From Cryoendolithus antarcticus (lineage: Eukaryota; Ascomycota; Dothideomycetes; Cladosporiales; Cladosporiaceae): a stretch of 64,000 nucleotides of DNA. Below the pieces are notes generated by a model. It did no database searches, was not told the origin of the DNA, and was given only the letters and a program-made list of their open reading frames with translations. A program made the position numbers and the translations under genes. Of this stretch, positions 40,314 to 51,170 are shown piece by piece. Position 1 is the stretch's first letter. Every line of letters starts with the position of its first letter. The stretch spans positions 644,832 to 708,831 of the forward strand of contig NAJO01000028.1 in assembly GCA_002077065.1 (NCBI GenBank). The letters are read 5' to 3'.

Positions 40314-42434
40314 CTAGTATCCACTCCCCGCGCTTCTCACACCCCTAGCAGCATACTTATCCACGCTCGTCCTGCTGATCACCGGACTCGGCGCAGCCTC
40401 CTCGCCCATGCCGCCCTCAAACCCAGGAATCGTGTTGCTGTTCCCGTCCAGCGTCCTCGAGCTGTTAGGTCGCAAAGGACTAACGCCATTAGAGCTTACT
40501 CTCGTCATGGCCGAGGGCCTCTGCCCGTGCTGCCCAAGGGTGTCACTCCCACGGCTGCTACCGCGGTAATCCCTCTCCTTCTCGCTGTTATCAAACGTCC
40601 CAATCCTCGTGCCGTCGTCCGAGCTACCGCCTTCCTCAGGCGAATCGCGGAGTGTGGTCGTCCCGCCGTCGGATGTTTTGATCTCGTCGCTGAAGCGGAC
40701 GTGCTTCTTATGCCACTCGCTCTCACTGTATACGAACTGCTCGTCGCCGCCCTTACCGTACCACAGCGGCTCGTTGGCGGCTATGCGCACGACATTTAGA
40801 TAGGGTTTCGGTTGTGTGGAGGCGGTGTGGAAGATTACGTCGATTTCTTCGAGGGAGCGGAAGCCGGTTTCGGGGTAGAAGAAGTAGATTATGGGGACGA
40901 TGAAGGCGTTACTGTGGAGGTTGTTAGCTTGGGAATTTGGGAGAGGGAGGGAGGGGAGGGGGCTAGAAGGCTTACGTCAGGGCGAAGATTATGTATGTTT
41001 TGTAGCCGATGTTGTGGAAGGCTACGGGGGCGATTTGGACGATGGCGTAGTTGCTGAGAGCTGTCAGTAATAGTCACGTAGTAGATCGCAGAGCTGAAGA
41101 CTTACACGACCCAGTTCGATGCCGTGGAAATGGCGTTCGCCGGTCCGCGAATCCTCAATGGCACAACCTCGACCTGGTACAACCAGGCCATACCCTGCCA
41201 ACCAATTGCAAAGAACGTGCAGTAGACGAACAGGAAAGCAGTGCCCACGCCGTGCGCAGCGGTGGTGTCCAGCTTAAGCATGATAGTCAAGATGATCATG
41301 CTAATAGACATGCCGGAGGCACCAAACATCATGAGACTGCGTCGTCCCCAGAAGCGGTCGATACCGATGACCGGGACAATCGAGGCGAGGAAGTACTCCG
41401 TGCCGGCGCCAGCAGCAATGAGACGAGCCTGCCAGCCGTTGAAGCCGTATAGCTGCAGCAGCATGAGGGCGAGAAACTGCGTAACGAGGTTCACGCCAGT
41501 GCTCTGCTGGAAGATCTGGAGCGTTACGGCAAGCACAGTGCGGTGAACGTGCCTGTAGTCGCCCATCTGGAAAACAGTATTGAAGCCGCCCTTGGACATC
41601 TCCAGCACAGCGTCCTTGATCTGCAGAAACTCCTGGTGTACCTGCTCGCTGTCCTTGGGGATGTCGTTGAGTGCGGAGAGTACATTGATTGCCTCTTCTT
41701 CACGCCCTGTCAAGATGAGCCATCGAGGAGACTCAGGAAGCCAGATCATCAATGACATGGTAAGAAGGATGAAGATGACCTGGATGGCGATTGGCGCCCT
41801 CCATGCAGCTGAGTTGGGGTCCAGCCAGCCGAAGGCGAAGCCCATCCAGTAAGAAAACGACAGTCCAGCAGCGATGAAAGCACCGGCCGTGATCATCAAG
41901 AGAGTGCCGCGGCGATGGGCCTTAGTGCACTCAGCCTGCCATGCTGGGACGGTGGCAGTCGTGAAGCCATTGCCGAAGCCAGCAATAGCTCGCCCAACCA
42001 TCAGCTGCGCATAGCTGAAGGAAGAGCATTGAATGATCTCGCCGATGAGAAGGAACAGCAGTCCGATGAAGATGGTCTTCTTGCGACCAAGCCTGTCGCC
42101 GAGGAAGATGGTAAGAATTGCAGAAACGAAGCAGCCCAAGTTCCAGATCCCTACGGTGATGCCCTGCACGGCGGCGACGGTCTCGCTGAGGGGTTTGCCA
42201 ATGGTGTCGAGCTGAGGGAATTGCGATCGAAACGCGCCAACGGTCAATATGCTGGCGAAATCACCCTGATCATATCCGAACAAGCTGTCTCAGAGTCAGC
42301 ACCGTTGGTATGCCACGAGTCGCGAACATCGCCGGATGTACTCACAAGAAGGCCAGACCCGCGACAACACCAATGAGGATGCTGAGCGCTGGACCTCGAA
42401 GGCCCATGTACTGCGTGACCTCAGAATGCGACAT
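40314..42434 (-). CDS. MFS sugar-porter family transporter
   Basis: Four exons (42434-42346, 42284-41106, 41053-40976, 40911-40314) with introns of 61, 52 and 64 nt give 647 residues. Twelve membrane spans and all sugar-porter signatures are seen: FLFGYDQGD in the first span, GDRLGRKK between spans 2 and 3, PESPRWL after span 6, QQSTGVN in span 7, and PETGFRSLEEID after span 12. The C-terminal cytosolic tail of about 150 residues is Ser/Gly/Asp-rich and longer than usual, so it may be a regulatory or sensing tail. The plasma membrane is the likely site. The substrate cannot be told. The gene is divergent from a tartrate/malate dehydrogenase, which suggests uptake of a carbon source and its oxidation. 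Confidence 0.9.
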
Positions 42435-43496
42435 GATTGACCTTGAAGCTAAGTATCAAGCGTCCTGTATCAATCCCAGCTCCTTTCAATAGACCGACGA
42501 ACAGAATGGAAAAAGCGAACGTAGACACAAAAAGAGAAGTCTTCGAACCTCGGAGTCCACTCCTACCGTGATGAAATCAGCACTCTCGCCATCTCTCCAC
42601 CTCACCCGCCCTGTCGTTGTGGAGATAGCCTTCACAGAGGAAACCCTGCAAAGCGTGCTGGAAGAGTCTTATCGACATGCTTTGCAGTGACGTATCGATG
42701 TACTGCAGTCCATGCGTTTGCGCTACACAGGCCGGGTAGACGTGCATCGATGTCGACAAACGCCGGTGATGTATACCAGATCTGTCAGTCCGGCCTGTCA
42801 CCCTCTCGCGGTAGGCGGTCAAATTGGTATGTCGACTCGCAATCGTTCGCAGCGTACGACGAAGTACGGCCAGACTCCTCGATCGCATCGCCTCGCCCCT
42901 CTCAACGCCCTCAAGAGAGACATTTCGAACCCTCTTCCATCAGCGGCGCGTGAAAACGACAGGGATCCCGACTTCCGGCTCCCGCTTCCAGCGTTCTGTT
43001 CCTTGCAGGAGAGCGCGTCCGCATCAGTCACTGGCTGCGCAGGGATCTGGAGATCGATCGATGTGCAGTGTGCACTTCGACGACCCCGGTTCGCGGGCTT
43101 GCCGTCGGGGAACCGTGTGCCGAGCCGGCCTGACATGTCGAAGAGAGACACGTGATAATCGTCCAAAGTAAGACGTGGTGGGCGGTGACCCTAATACTGA
43201 ACTGTAGTCGACGGTGGACGATATCGCTCTGATGTCAGTCCGCTCGGTCAAGGAAGGATCCGATTTTGACGCGTTTGGCTCGACGCGATGGACTTGGGCG
43301 ACGGATTTGACGACAGTGTGTGCACGAAGCGGGGTCGACGATGATGTCTGGCAGGGTGTCCGCAAAACCGTAGCGAAGTATACATAAGTACATAAAGCGA
43401 CGAGGCCGACCATGTTCGTTGCTCGAATGTGTCTCACGTAGTACAGTTTCCTACTCGTGGTCTCGCGAGGTATTGTCAACTGCCCTACACCCCAAC
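42435..43496. promoter_or_regulatory. Divergent region between sugar porter and tartrate/malate dehydrogenase
   Basis: The 1,062 bp between divergent starts hold no recognised gene despite several long overlapping open frames on both strands. It is the natural place for shared control of transporter and dehydrogenase. Confidence 0.55.
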
Positions 43497-44660
43497 ATGT
43501 CTGCTTCGAGTGCCCCCAACTACCACATAGCCTCCATCCCCGGCGACGGCATTGGCGTCGACATAACCCAAGCCGCCAAAACCGTCCTCTCAACCCTCTC
43601 CACAGCTTCCAAAGCCTTCACTTTATCCTACACAGACCTCGACTGGTCCTCCTCCGCCTACCTCCAACGAGGCTACTACATGCCCGAAGACTGGGCGACC
43701 CAACTCCGTAAACACGATGCAATCTACTTCGGCGCTGTGGGCTGGCCGTCGGTGCCGGACCATATTTCGCTATGGCAGATGATCTTGCCGATTCGGCAGC
43801 AGATGAACCAGTATGTGAATGTGCGGCCGACGAGGATATTGGCTGGGACGAAGAGTCCAGTTGCGGCGTGCCAGAAGGATCCAAAGTTGCTGGACTGGGT
43901 GATTGTCCGGGAGAACTCTGAGGGGGAGTATGCGGGCCAGGGAGGTACGACGCATGGGCATACGAAGGATGCGATTGCGACGGAGCTGGCGATCTTCACG
44001 TATGTGGGGATCGAAAGGATCATGAGATTCGCGTTCGAGGTTGCGAAGAGTAGGCCGAGGAAGAAGTTGACAATGGTGACGAAGTCGAACGCGCAGAGGC
44101 ATGGAATGGTATTATGGGACAAGGTCTTCTATGAGGTCGCTGAGGAATACAAGGGTGTTGTGGAGTTCGACAAGATGCTCGTTGATGCCATGACCGTGAG
44201 GATGGTGGAGAAGCCGGAGTCAATGGACACCATTGTGGCGACGAACCGTGAGTGACTTGCCTGCTGTAGGAAGCATTGACAGCGCTGACCTGATCCAGTA
44301 CACGCGGACATCCTCTCCGACCTAGCAGCCGCTCTAGCAGGGTCCATCGGAATCGCACCATCTTCAAATCTCGACCCCACGCGGAAGAACCCTTCGATGT
44401 TCGAACCCATACATGGCTCAGCACCAGACATAGCTGGCAAGGGCATTGCTAATCCAGTCGGAGCTTTCTGGTCTGCAGCAGAGATGGTGCGATGGCTCGG
44501 CAACGGCAAGCTGGACGAGACCGCAGGGCGACTGATGCAAGCCATCGCGAATGTGACCGTGACGGGTGTCAAAACCCGAGATCTCGGCGGCGAGAAGAGC
44601 ACGGCGGAGGTGACTGATGCTGTGTGTCAGGAGATAGTGAAGCTATTCAGCAAGCCGTAG
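43497..44660 (+). CDS. Tartrate/D-malate dehydrogenase (isopropylmalate dehydrogenase family)
   Basis: Exons 43497-44247 and 44299-44660 join across a 51-nt GTGAGT..TCCAG intron, giving 370 residues. IPGDGIGVD near residue 14, the paired Arg region YVNVRPTRIL, RENSEGEYAGQGG, KSNAQRHGM and, after the junction, LHADILSDLAAAL and FEPIHGSAPDIAGKGIANP are marks of beta-hydroxyacid oxidative decarboxylases. The absence of leucine-pathway-specific residues and the ENSEGEY segment point to the tartrate/D-malate branch, which oxidises D-malate, tartrate or related acids with NAD and a divalent metal ion. No targeting peptide is evident. It lies back to back with an MFS transporter, so the pair may serve hydroxy-acid or sugar-acid use. 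Confidence 0.87.
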
Positions 44661-44707
44661 TACTTACCTCCACGCAAACTCGTTGGGTATGCCTTGGGTC
44701 GCCACGG

Positions 44708-44717
44708 AAGGCACGTG
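44708..44717. promoter_or_regulatory. CACGTG box in the shared context AAGGCACGTG
   Basis: Third copy of the ten-base element also seen at 3712-3721 and 30168-30177. It sits in the 125-bp gap between convergent genes, which argues against a simple promoter role here. Confidence 0.4.
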
Positions 44718-44785
44718 CTGCGCACGCAGTATGAGCTCTGATGTGGTCGTCTTAAGCGGCGAAGGGCAGTGTAGGGCAACGACGG

Positions 44786-45427
44786 TCACTCAAACATGTC
44801 CCTGAACCCTTCAGGCGGTACTCCCTGCTTGCCGTACACTACCCTCGTTCCAATCCTCCTCCGATCTTCCCAAGGTTTCGTTCCCATCCGCTCCCAAGGA
44901 TATACAATAGTCGGCGCATGACCAATAATCAGACTCTTGCTGATCGGCCCAAAGTTATTACTGTCATTGCTACTTCGCCAGTTGTCACCCTCAACCCACA
45001 CATGCCCAAACGGCACCTCGAACTTCGGTCCCATCTGATCCCAGCTTTCCGCTTGAGTTCGATCGGCTTCCTCACGTCCAGAGCTACGATCCACACCTCC
45101 AGGCCTCCGGCGGGGATCAAGAATCACAGTGTCTCCTTCGAGAGCCACAACGCGCTTCACTGCTGTCCTGTCGGGGCGCTGTGGGGAGCGGTAAGTCACC
45201 AATTCGCCTCGCACGAGATTCGCACTGGGAGACACCTTGGACCAAAGCACCCGGTCACAGCGGCCAGTGAGGTTGTAGTCTGGGGACAGCGTTGGGGACA
45301 TCGAGGTCCCCGTCACGGGGGTGATCTCGTAGAGATTGTCCTGGATTGCTACTGCTGCAGCGGCTGGAACAGTGACAGCAAGTATCAGACGGCGGACTGC
45401 GCGGGGGTAAGAAAAGCGGGCGGCCAT
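44786..45427 (-). CDS. imp2: Mitochondrial inner membrane peptidase subunit 2-like (Imp2, S26 family)
   Basis: A single exon encodes 213 residues. A membrane segment at about 14-30 precedes the catalytic Ser42 in VTGTSMSPTL; the general base Lys91 lies in AVKRVVALEGD, and GHVWVEGDN near residue 140 with the following NDSNNFGPI is the third conserved box. The Ser/Lys spacing is the same as in yeast Imp2. The enzyme cleaves sorting signals of proteins delivered to the intermembrane space. An insertion of about 35 polar residues between the Lys box and WVEGDN is longer than in yeast. Start ATG at 45427 (gccATGG); it is divergent from the phosphatase gene with 271 bp between. Confidence 0.88.
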   Translation of the reverse strand: MAARFSYPRAVRRLILAVTVPAAAAVAIQDNLYEITPVTGTSMSPTLSPDYNLTGRCDRVLWSKVSPSANLVRGELVTYRSPQRPDRTAVKRVVALEGDTVILDPRRRPGGVDRSSGREEADRTQAESWDQMGPKFEVPFGHVWVEGDNWRSSNDSNNFGPISKSLIIGHAPTIVYPWERMGTKPWEDRRRIGTRVVYGKQGVPPEGFRDMFE

Positions 45428-45698
45428 GGAGAAGGTCGCAATGCCCAGATAATCTTTCGACTGATCAACATCAAAACATGACGGTTGCAGAGCCTCGACC
45501 CTCCAAACAAGTCTCGCTTCTACTGTGGTGGTAGTAACCGCACAGATTGAGACAAACTTCTTTACGATGTGTCGGAGTATCTTCCTCCGAGGCAGCCGAG
45601 GTGACGGACTCCAATGGCGCACCGCACACAAAGTTATGCGGCATGACTGTTGGTTTACTTGAGATCACTTGTGACCAAAGAGTCAAATTGGATCAAGA

Positions 45699-46575
45699 AT
45701 GGGCTCCAACTCCCTCCCCTCGCCGCCCTTCATTGAGATCGAAGGCATAGCCAACTTCCGCGACATAGGTGGCTATCCTACGACATCCTCCAAGAAAGTC
45801 CGTAATGGCTTGGTGTATCGAGCTGCCGACCCATCAAAGGTGACACTAGAAGGGCTGAAGAAGATGAAGGAGGAATTAGGTATGGTACGTCTCTGCTTCC
45901 CCGTGAATCCCATTCATTTACTCACAACGGACAGGTATAACAACAATCTTCGACTTCCGCTCTCTCCCCGAGCTCCAACGCACGGGTCCAGAATGGGCAG
46001 ACGTCGAGACAGATCATCCCGACCCCTTCGCCCCGTACGGCATAACCCGCCACTGGACGCCAGTCTTCGCTGCCCAGGACTACGGCCCAGAGCAAGTGGC
46101 CCTCCGCTACAAGCACTACACGCGCTCCGGAACCGAGGGGTTCGTGCAAGCGTACCGCGACATCCTTTCCTCAGGAACCGAAGCGTACGAGAAAGTGTTC
46201 CGGCACTTGGCGCAGGAGGCACCCGGAGGGTGTTTGGTGCACTGCACGGCTGGCAAGGATCGCACGGGCGTGCTGGTCGCGTTGTTGTTCTTGCTTGTGG
46301 GGGTCGAGCATGAGGTTATTGCTGAAGAGTACAGTTTTACCGATCTAGGGCTGCAGCATCTCAAGCCAATGTTCATTGAGAGGCTGCTGAGGAATCCTGC
46401 GTTGGCGGGCGACGAAGCCGGCGTGGCGAATATGGTGAGCTCGAGAACGGAGTGCATGCGAGATAGCATCGTGATGATCAACGAGGAATTCGGCGGTGCG
46501 GAGACGTATATCAAGGATAGATGTGGGCTGAGCCAGCAAGAAGTGGACTGGCTGAAGAGAAATCTAGTGGCATGA
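45699..46575 (+). CDS. Protein tyrosine/dual-lipid phosphatase, MptpB type (Y_phosphatase3)
   Basis: Exons 45699-45879 and 45935-46575 join across a 55-nt GTATGG..GACAG intron, giving 273 residues. ANFRDIGGYPT near residue 19, IFDFRSLPEL just after the junction, and the P-loop VHCTAGKDRTGV at about residues 162-172 define the family; the Lys inside the HC-x5-R loop (HCTAGKDR) is typical of phosphatases that also act on phosphoinositides, as described for bacterial MptpB. No membrane segment or signal peptide is seen. The gene converges with the CDP-diacylglycerol synthase gene, with 119 bp between stops. Confidence 0.88.
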
Positions 46576-46694
46576 ATTACCTCAGCAGTTGTGTACCGGA
46601 GATCTTTCCATATTACACATCATACATACAAGCCCAGCCACGCAAAGCGTCTAGCCAGTCACGCGACAAACACACCTCTGCTTTTGCCTGCCGC

Positions 46695-48222
46695 TCACTT
46701 CATAGCTATGCGAAATTGCTCCCCCAAATCTGCGAGTGCTTTGGCGCTCAGCTGTCCCTGATTGACCAAATGCCTTCCAAGCAACTTCACGACCTCGACC
46801 TGCTCTTCGGGCGTCAGACTCGTGATCGCAGTCTCGATTACCGATCCGGGTGAGGCACGATACACCGCGATGAAGCTCTGGTAGTACATGAATGCGAAGA
46901 ACCCCATGATGAACTGACAATCCATGCGATCCGTAATCCCGCCGTGGCCAGGGATGGAGTCGCCAAAGTCTTTGATGTTGAAGGTTCGCTTGAGGCCCGA
47001 CGCGAAGAAGCCTCCAAATGGGGCGATCAAGGAGGCGAACGTAGCCATAATGAAGATATGGAACTGCATCGGCGAGATCTGGACCGTTGTGGGGAGGTGT
47101 GTCCAAGTCGGCGGAATGAATGGAACCTGATAGGTGTGTGCGATGAAGACTGGGTTTGGGACGCACTCGAGGCCAGTGAAGATGTTTGCGCCGAGATCGT
47201 TCACAGGGCAGATGAAGTATTTGTAGCGCATGAGGATGTTGGTCATGCCGAAGCCGAAGAGGACTGTGAAAAGCCAGGCGCCGACGAAACCTGGAATTGA
47301 GATTAGCACTAGGTCTGTCAAAGGAGCTGTGTTTAAACTTGCCTTCTACCGTCTTCTTTGGACTGAGTTTGATGAGCTGTGTCCGGCCAATTGTGATGCC
47401 GACTATGTAGGCGAAGATGTCGTTCGTGATCACCAAGCTGACCGGAATAAAGAACCATATCATACCCTCGAAGATATTGTTCATGATGAAGTGGGCTTGT
47501 ACTACGATCAGGTAGAGCGCCATGTGTGTCCATGCGAATTGCGTGAATTGAAATCGGTAGTGGCCTTTTTGTAGCGATCCGACGAAGAATACGAAGCCTG
47601 TCACTTGTCAGCTATAGCAGCGCGGATTTAGGACATCGCTCGACATACCCATAACATAAAGCATGAACGAGATGAAGCGATGGTGCGTCGCGAACGGCAA
47701 CAACACCTTGTCAATCAGCACAATATGCTTGAAGTAGTAGATCACACTCTCCCCGTACAGGAAATACATCGTCGTCCCCAGGAAATACCAATTCAGCGTC
47801 TTCGTAAACTGCAGACTCCGCGCTCGCATGGGCACATTCGAAATCGCAATCACCTCGTTGAAGCTCACAATCTGCAGCGCCGTGACAATGATGATCATGT
47901 AGATGTGCCCAGCGAACATGGCGCCGAAGAACACCGCGATCATGACCAGCGTCCATATCGTCCGCGTGATGAAGGTCTGCTTCTTCTTCGCGTACTCTTC
48001 TTGTGCGGTTGGCTGGGGCGCTTTCTCGTCTTCTGTCGCCCAGCCTTCGGTCATGCCTGTGTCTTGTCGGCCGTAGTCTGGTCGTGTTGGGTGGCCGTTG
48101 CGGACGGGGCTTTTGGCGCCGTTGGCGCGGGAGGTGGAGCGGCCTTCGGCGGGGGAGTCGCTGCCTCTGCTTAGGCGGCGCTCGCGGTGTTGGAACTTGA
48201 CGTCCTTCTTGGGTTTCGTCAT
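46695..48222 (-). CDS. cds1: Phosphatidate cytidylyltransferase (CDP-diacylglycerol synthase, Cds1)
   Basis: Exons 48222-47649, 47597-47343 and 47290-46695 give 474 residues. After a cytosolic N-terminal tail of about 90 polar residues come some eight membrane spans. The C-terminal signature SGLKRTFNIKDFGDSIPGHG followed by GITDRMD matches the CdsA family, as does KKTVEGFVGAW, which is split by the second intron. The enzyme makes CDP-diacylglycerol from phosphatidate and CTP in the endoplasmic reticulum for phosphatidylinositol and other phospholipids. The first intron is a normal GTATGT..GACAG (51 nt); the second is GCAAGT..TCCAG (52 nt), a GC..AG intron. The GT at 47349-47348 cannot serve as donor without breaking the frame. 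Confidence 0.92.
47291..47342 (-). other. GC..AG intron in the cds1-like gene
   Basis: The donor reads GCAAGT, matching the strong consensus that GC donors usually keep elsewhere. Joining at this site in phase 1 restores the conserved KKTVEGFVG motif. Confidence 0.85.
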
Positions 48223-48698
48223 CTTCGCCTATCGCCCAGATGAACTCTCGTGGTCTCCTTGCTATCTATTGCTGTAGCACGCGACGATTGCCGGAGTAGG
48301 GTCCGCTTGCTCCTGAGCAGCAGTCACTGGAGAGCGCGTAAGGGTGACTGATCGATTCCCAAATCTCCAATACGGCCAACAGTCGCAACAAATGCGAAGA
48401 AGCACTTGTCGCGTGGACTTATACCACCGACATCAGCTTGCGTCCGGCGTCTTCCTACAGAATCAAGCCTTCGATGTGCAGTGACGTCGGCTTGGCAAAT
48501 TGCATGTGAATCCGAGTCGCGTCGACGCGAGCTCGATTTAGCCCCACCTTTGGAGGAAGTCAACACTGACATTCACTTCATCCTCTCAGCGGACTGATCT
48601 GGCTTCTTAGTCCTCACAGATGCAGTGGCGAGGAGCCTTGTAGCGTCGACGTGGTGTAGAGCATTGTCAGGTGGCAATGGCTGGGGAAGGTAGTCACG
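48223..48698. promoter_or_regulatory. Divergent promoter region, cds1-like and rad26-like genes
   Basis: The 476 bp hold no gene. A 14-bp perfect palindrome (48517-48530) with ACGCGA cores lies about 170 bp upstream of the checkpoint gene. Confidence 0.55.
48517..48530. repeat. 14-bp perfect palindrome TCGCGTCGACGCGA
   Basis: The sequence equals its own reverse complement. Each half ends in ACGCGA, close to the MluI-cell-cycle box ACGCGT bound by MBF-type factors, which control DNA-replication and checkpoint genes in fungi. Confidence 0.65.
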
Positions 48699-51170
48699 AT
48701 GGCAGAAGAGGACTTTTTCTCCGACGGTGAGCTAGACGATATTCCCGACAACACTCTCCTAGAACTCGAGCAACATGCCATCTCGTCTACACAGCGTGTT
48801 CAAGTTGCGCGTCCACCGCCGCCACCCCTGCAGCGGAACCAGCCGAGTGCGGCGAGCGTGCAAAGATCGCAGAGGCTAGCTAAGAATGCACCATGGCGGC
48901 CGCCACAGCCCCGGGCAAGGCTACAGTCTCATGCAGAAGCTCATCCAGCATCTCGACCGGTAGATCCATCATCGTCGGACTATGGCTTTGACGAGGAGAA
49001 TGTCATTGATCTGGATGAGCCGTCCATGATCATCCAGCCAGCCTCTGGCCTACAGTCTCGGACCAATCCACGTCTGCCCTCACGGCCGCTCTCAGCTCAT
49101 GAAAGGAAGGCTGTGCTAGACGCTGAGACTGCCGCAGCGTTCGCAGCTGCTGATGCCGAGCTCGGCGTGTTTTCAGACCATACATGGCCACGTGCGGGCG
49201 GGCACCAGGAACAGGCAATTGCTGGAGCGGAAGCTACATCTCTACAGGCTCGCATTGCACAGCTGGAGGCCGAACAAGCTCGCCTTCGAAGAGCGGAGCA
49301 AGATGCTCGGGAGGCTGCGTTTGCCAAGCAAGGCGAGATTACTATCGTGCGTTCAAACCATGACAAGGCCACTCGCGAGTATGAGCGCCGCATCAGTGTC
49401 ATGCAGAAGCTTCACGCAGACGAAGCAGCGAAGCACAAGGTGGAGCTCGAGTCCACGAGGAAGGAACGGGAAAAGATGGAGACGGACAATCGCTTTCTGC
49501 AGCACGATCTGGCTCAGGAGGCTGAGAGGACACAGCGACTCAATGGTCATAGCCGAAGCAAAACTGCTAAGAACAAAGTCACACCAGGTAAGGTCCGCAA
49601 GCATGGCCTCGGGGATGGCTTCGAGGACAGTGAGGTCCGCACAGCGAGCCCGAGCCGAACTCGGGAGAAGACGAAGGATGGCACGCCGAAGGGTGGATTG
49701 AAGCGCAAGCGGTCTGCGCACGACAGTCCGCTTCCTGCTCTGTCGTTCGACCAGCCTGCACCCTCAGTGCATGAGTCGACCGTGCCAAGCGTCACAACGA
49801 CTCAACTTGCGATCAGATCGCTGCAGCCATCGACCGAGCGTACGAGTCGCGAATTCGTCCAACGCATGCTCAACCACAAGCGGAATCGGGACGTAGAACG
49901 CACGGTTGAAGTACTTACGAAATACTCCCTACCTACAGCACAAAACCGCTCGTTGGCTTCGATCTTCCTCGATGCATTGACTTCGCCCCCACGCTCCAAC
50001 GATGAGCATGCTCTCGTGCTGCAGGTCTCACGAGCTCTCCTCAAGCTGTGGACCGACTGTTTGCATGAGAAGTACTACATTCCACTCGGTCTGCTGCTTG
50101 ACTTGCTTAAAGCCGCTTTATTATTCGAACGAGCTCACGTCATATGCATGCTGATTGACGATGCCGTGCCGCTTATCATGCGCTCTGTCGAGGTCATCGT
50201 CACGCCTTCAGTCCAGCCCTCACGCTATCAGACCCAGAGTGATAGCTTTGATCCGAAAGCGCACGAAGAGCTTGTCAACAGCTTGGAAGTGGACGATCTT
50301 ATGGACTTCCTGCTCAACATCTCGCAATGTGCGGCATTGTCGGAAGACTCGACCACAGCGTTCTGGACCTCCATGTCGTTCACCATCACGTTGCTGACTC
50401 TACACAAAGGCCGGCCCATTTCTCAGCTCATTTCTGCGTTGCAAGTCCTTGCTACTTCGGTCACTCAGTCTTCATTCGGCGCGATATGCAAGGACACGAC
50501 GCTGCAAGATCAACAAGAGCGGTACACCGTCGACCGCCTGACTCTGCTCCTCTTCGACACACCAGAGGCGCCCAAGGGCGAGGAGTCATACCTGGTCGAG
50601 GAGATTGCCGAGCTGCGGATCGAGATCTTATCTGTTCTAAGGCAGGTGTGCCTCACAGATCACGGCGGGCAGCTGCTTGCACACCATCGCAACGCCATTG
50701 GCAGACTAGTCAGATTCCTTGACGCGCAAATCACGAGGCTATACACCACGCCTCCATCGCTTGGCATGGTTCGAGACGACGAACACGACGATATGCCAAC
50801 AGCTCATGACCTCATCATCCGTACCGTCAACATGACAGTCCGACTGCTTCATCATCTCCTTCGCACCTTCGACTCGTCTATCGATCTCACGCAAAAGCTT
50901 GCAGCTACCTACGGCGGCTATCACAAGTTCCTCATTAGTCTCACGCGCGTGGCCTTTAGCGAGCAGCTCGTGTGCGAAGCCGGGATCGAAGATGAAGTCA
51001 TCGAGGCTGCGCACGATATCCTGGACAACGTGCTGAGTCCAGAAGAAGGCGAGGCGATCGTAAAGGCTGTCGAGACTCCGAGGGGCACGCATAGTACGAC
51101 TACGAGGCGAGATGCGAGGGGTGGGAGTCCGGGGGAGGCGATGGAAGTTGACGAGACGGAGGGGGATTGA
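48699..51170 (+). CDS. DNA damage checkpoint protein Rad26/UvsD (ATRIP-like)
   Basis: A single exon encodes 823 residues. The acidic start (EEDFFSDGELDDIPDNTLLE) followed by LEQHAISSTQ, and a long coiled coil at about residues 180-285 (AQLEAEQARLRRAEQDAREA onward; KATREYERRISVMQKLHADE), fit the fungal Rad26/UvsD family. A basic Ser-rich linker with KRKR follows, and the C-terminal 450 residues are helical, HEAT-like. In this family the protein partners the ATR-type kinase and brings it to RPA-coated single-stranded DNA; an acidic N-terminal RPA-binding stretch would fit. The C-terminus ends in an acidic tail. The identification rests on layout and the N-terminal motif. Confidence 0.75.
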   Translation: MAEEDFFSDGELDDIPDNTLLELEQHAISSTQRVQVARPPPPPLQRNQPSAASVQRSQRLAKNAPWRPPQPRARLQSHAEAHPASRPVDPSSSDYGFDEENVIDLDEPSMIIQPASGLQSRTNPRLPSRPLSAHERKAVLDAETAAAFAAADAELGVFSDHTWPRAGGHQEQAIAGAEATSLQARIAQLEAEQARLRRAEQDAREAAFAKQGEITIVRSNHDKATREYERRISVMQKLHADEAAKHKVELESTRKEREKMETDNRFLQHDLAQEAERTQRLNGHSRSKTAKNKVTPGKVRKHGLGDGFEDSEVRTASPSRTREKTKDGTPKGGLKRKRSAHDSPLPALSFDQPAPSVHESTVPSVTTTQLAIRSLQPSTERTSREFVQRMLNHKRNRDVERTVEVLTKYSLPTAQNRSLASIFLDALTSPPRSNDEHALVLQVSRALLKLWTDCLHEKYYIPLGLLLDLLKAALLFERAHVICMLIDDAVPLIMRSVEVIVTPSVQPSRYQTQSDSFDPKAHEELVNSLEVDDLMDFLLNISQCAALSEDSTTAFWTSMSFTITLLTLHKGRPISQLISALQVLATSVTQSSFGAICKDTTLQDQQERYTVDRLTLLLFDTPEAPKGEESYLVEEIAELRIEILSVLRQVCLTDHGGQLLAHHRNAIGRLVRFLDAQITRLYTTPPSLGMVRDDEHDDMPTAHDLIIRTVNMTVRLLHHLLRTFDSSIDLTQKLAATYGGYHKFLISLTRVAFSEQLVCEAGIEDEVIEAAHDILDNVLSPEEGEAIVKAVETPRGTHSTTTRRDARGGSPGEAMEVDETEGD

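Noticed and set aside
43024..43593. 189-codon minus-strand frame between the transporter and the tartrate/malate dehydrogenase
   Set aside because: It overlaps the dehydrogenase start, is Arg/Ser-rich without motif and has no plausible start context.
46651..47604. 317-codon frame reading through the second intron of the cds1-like gene
   Set aside because: Past the intron it leaves the cytidylyltransferase frame and becomes Arg/His-rich; the three-exon model restores all conserved motifs.
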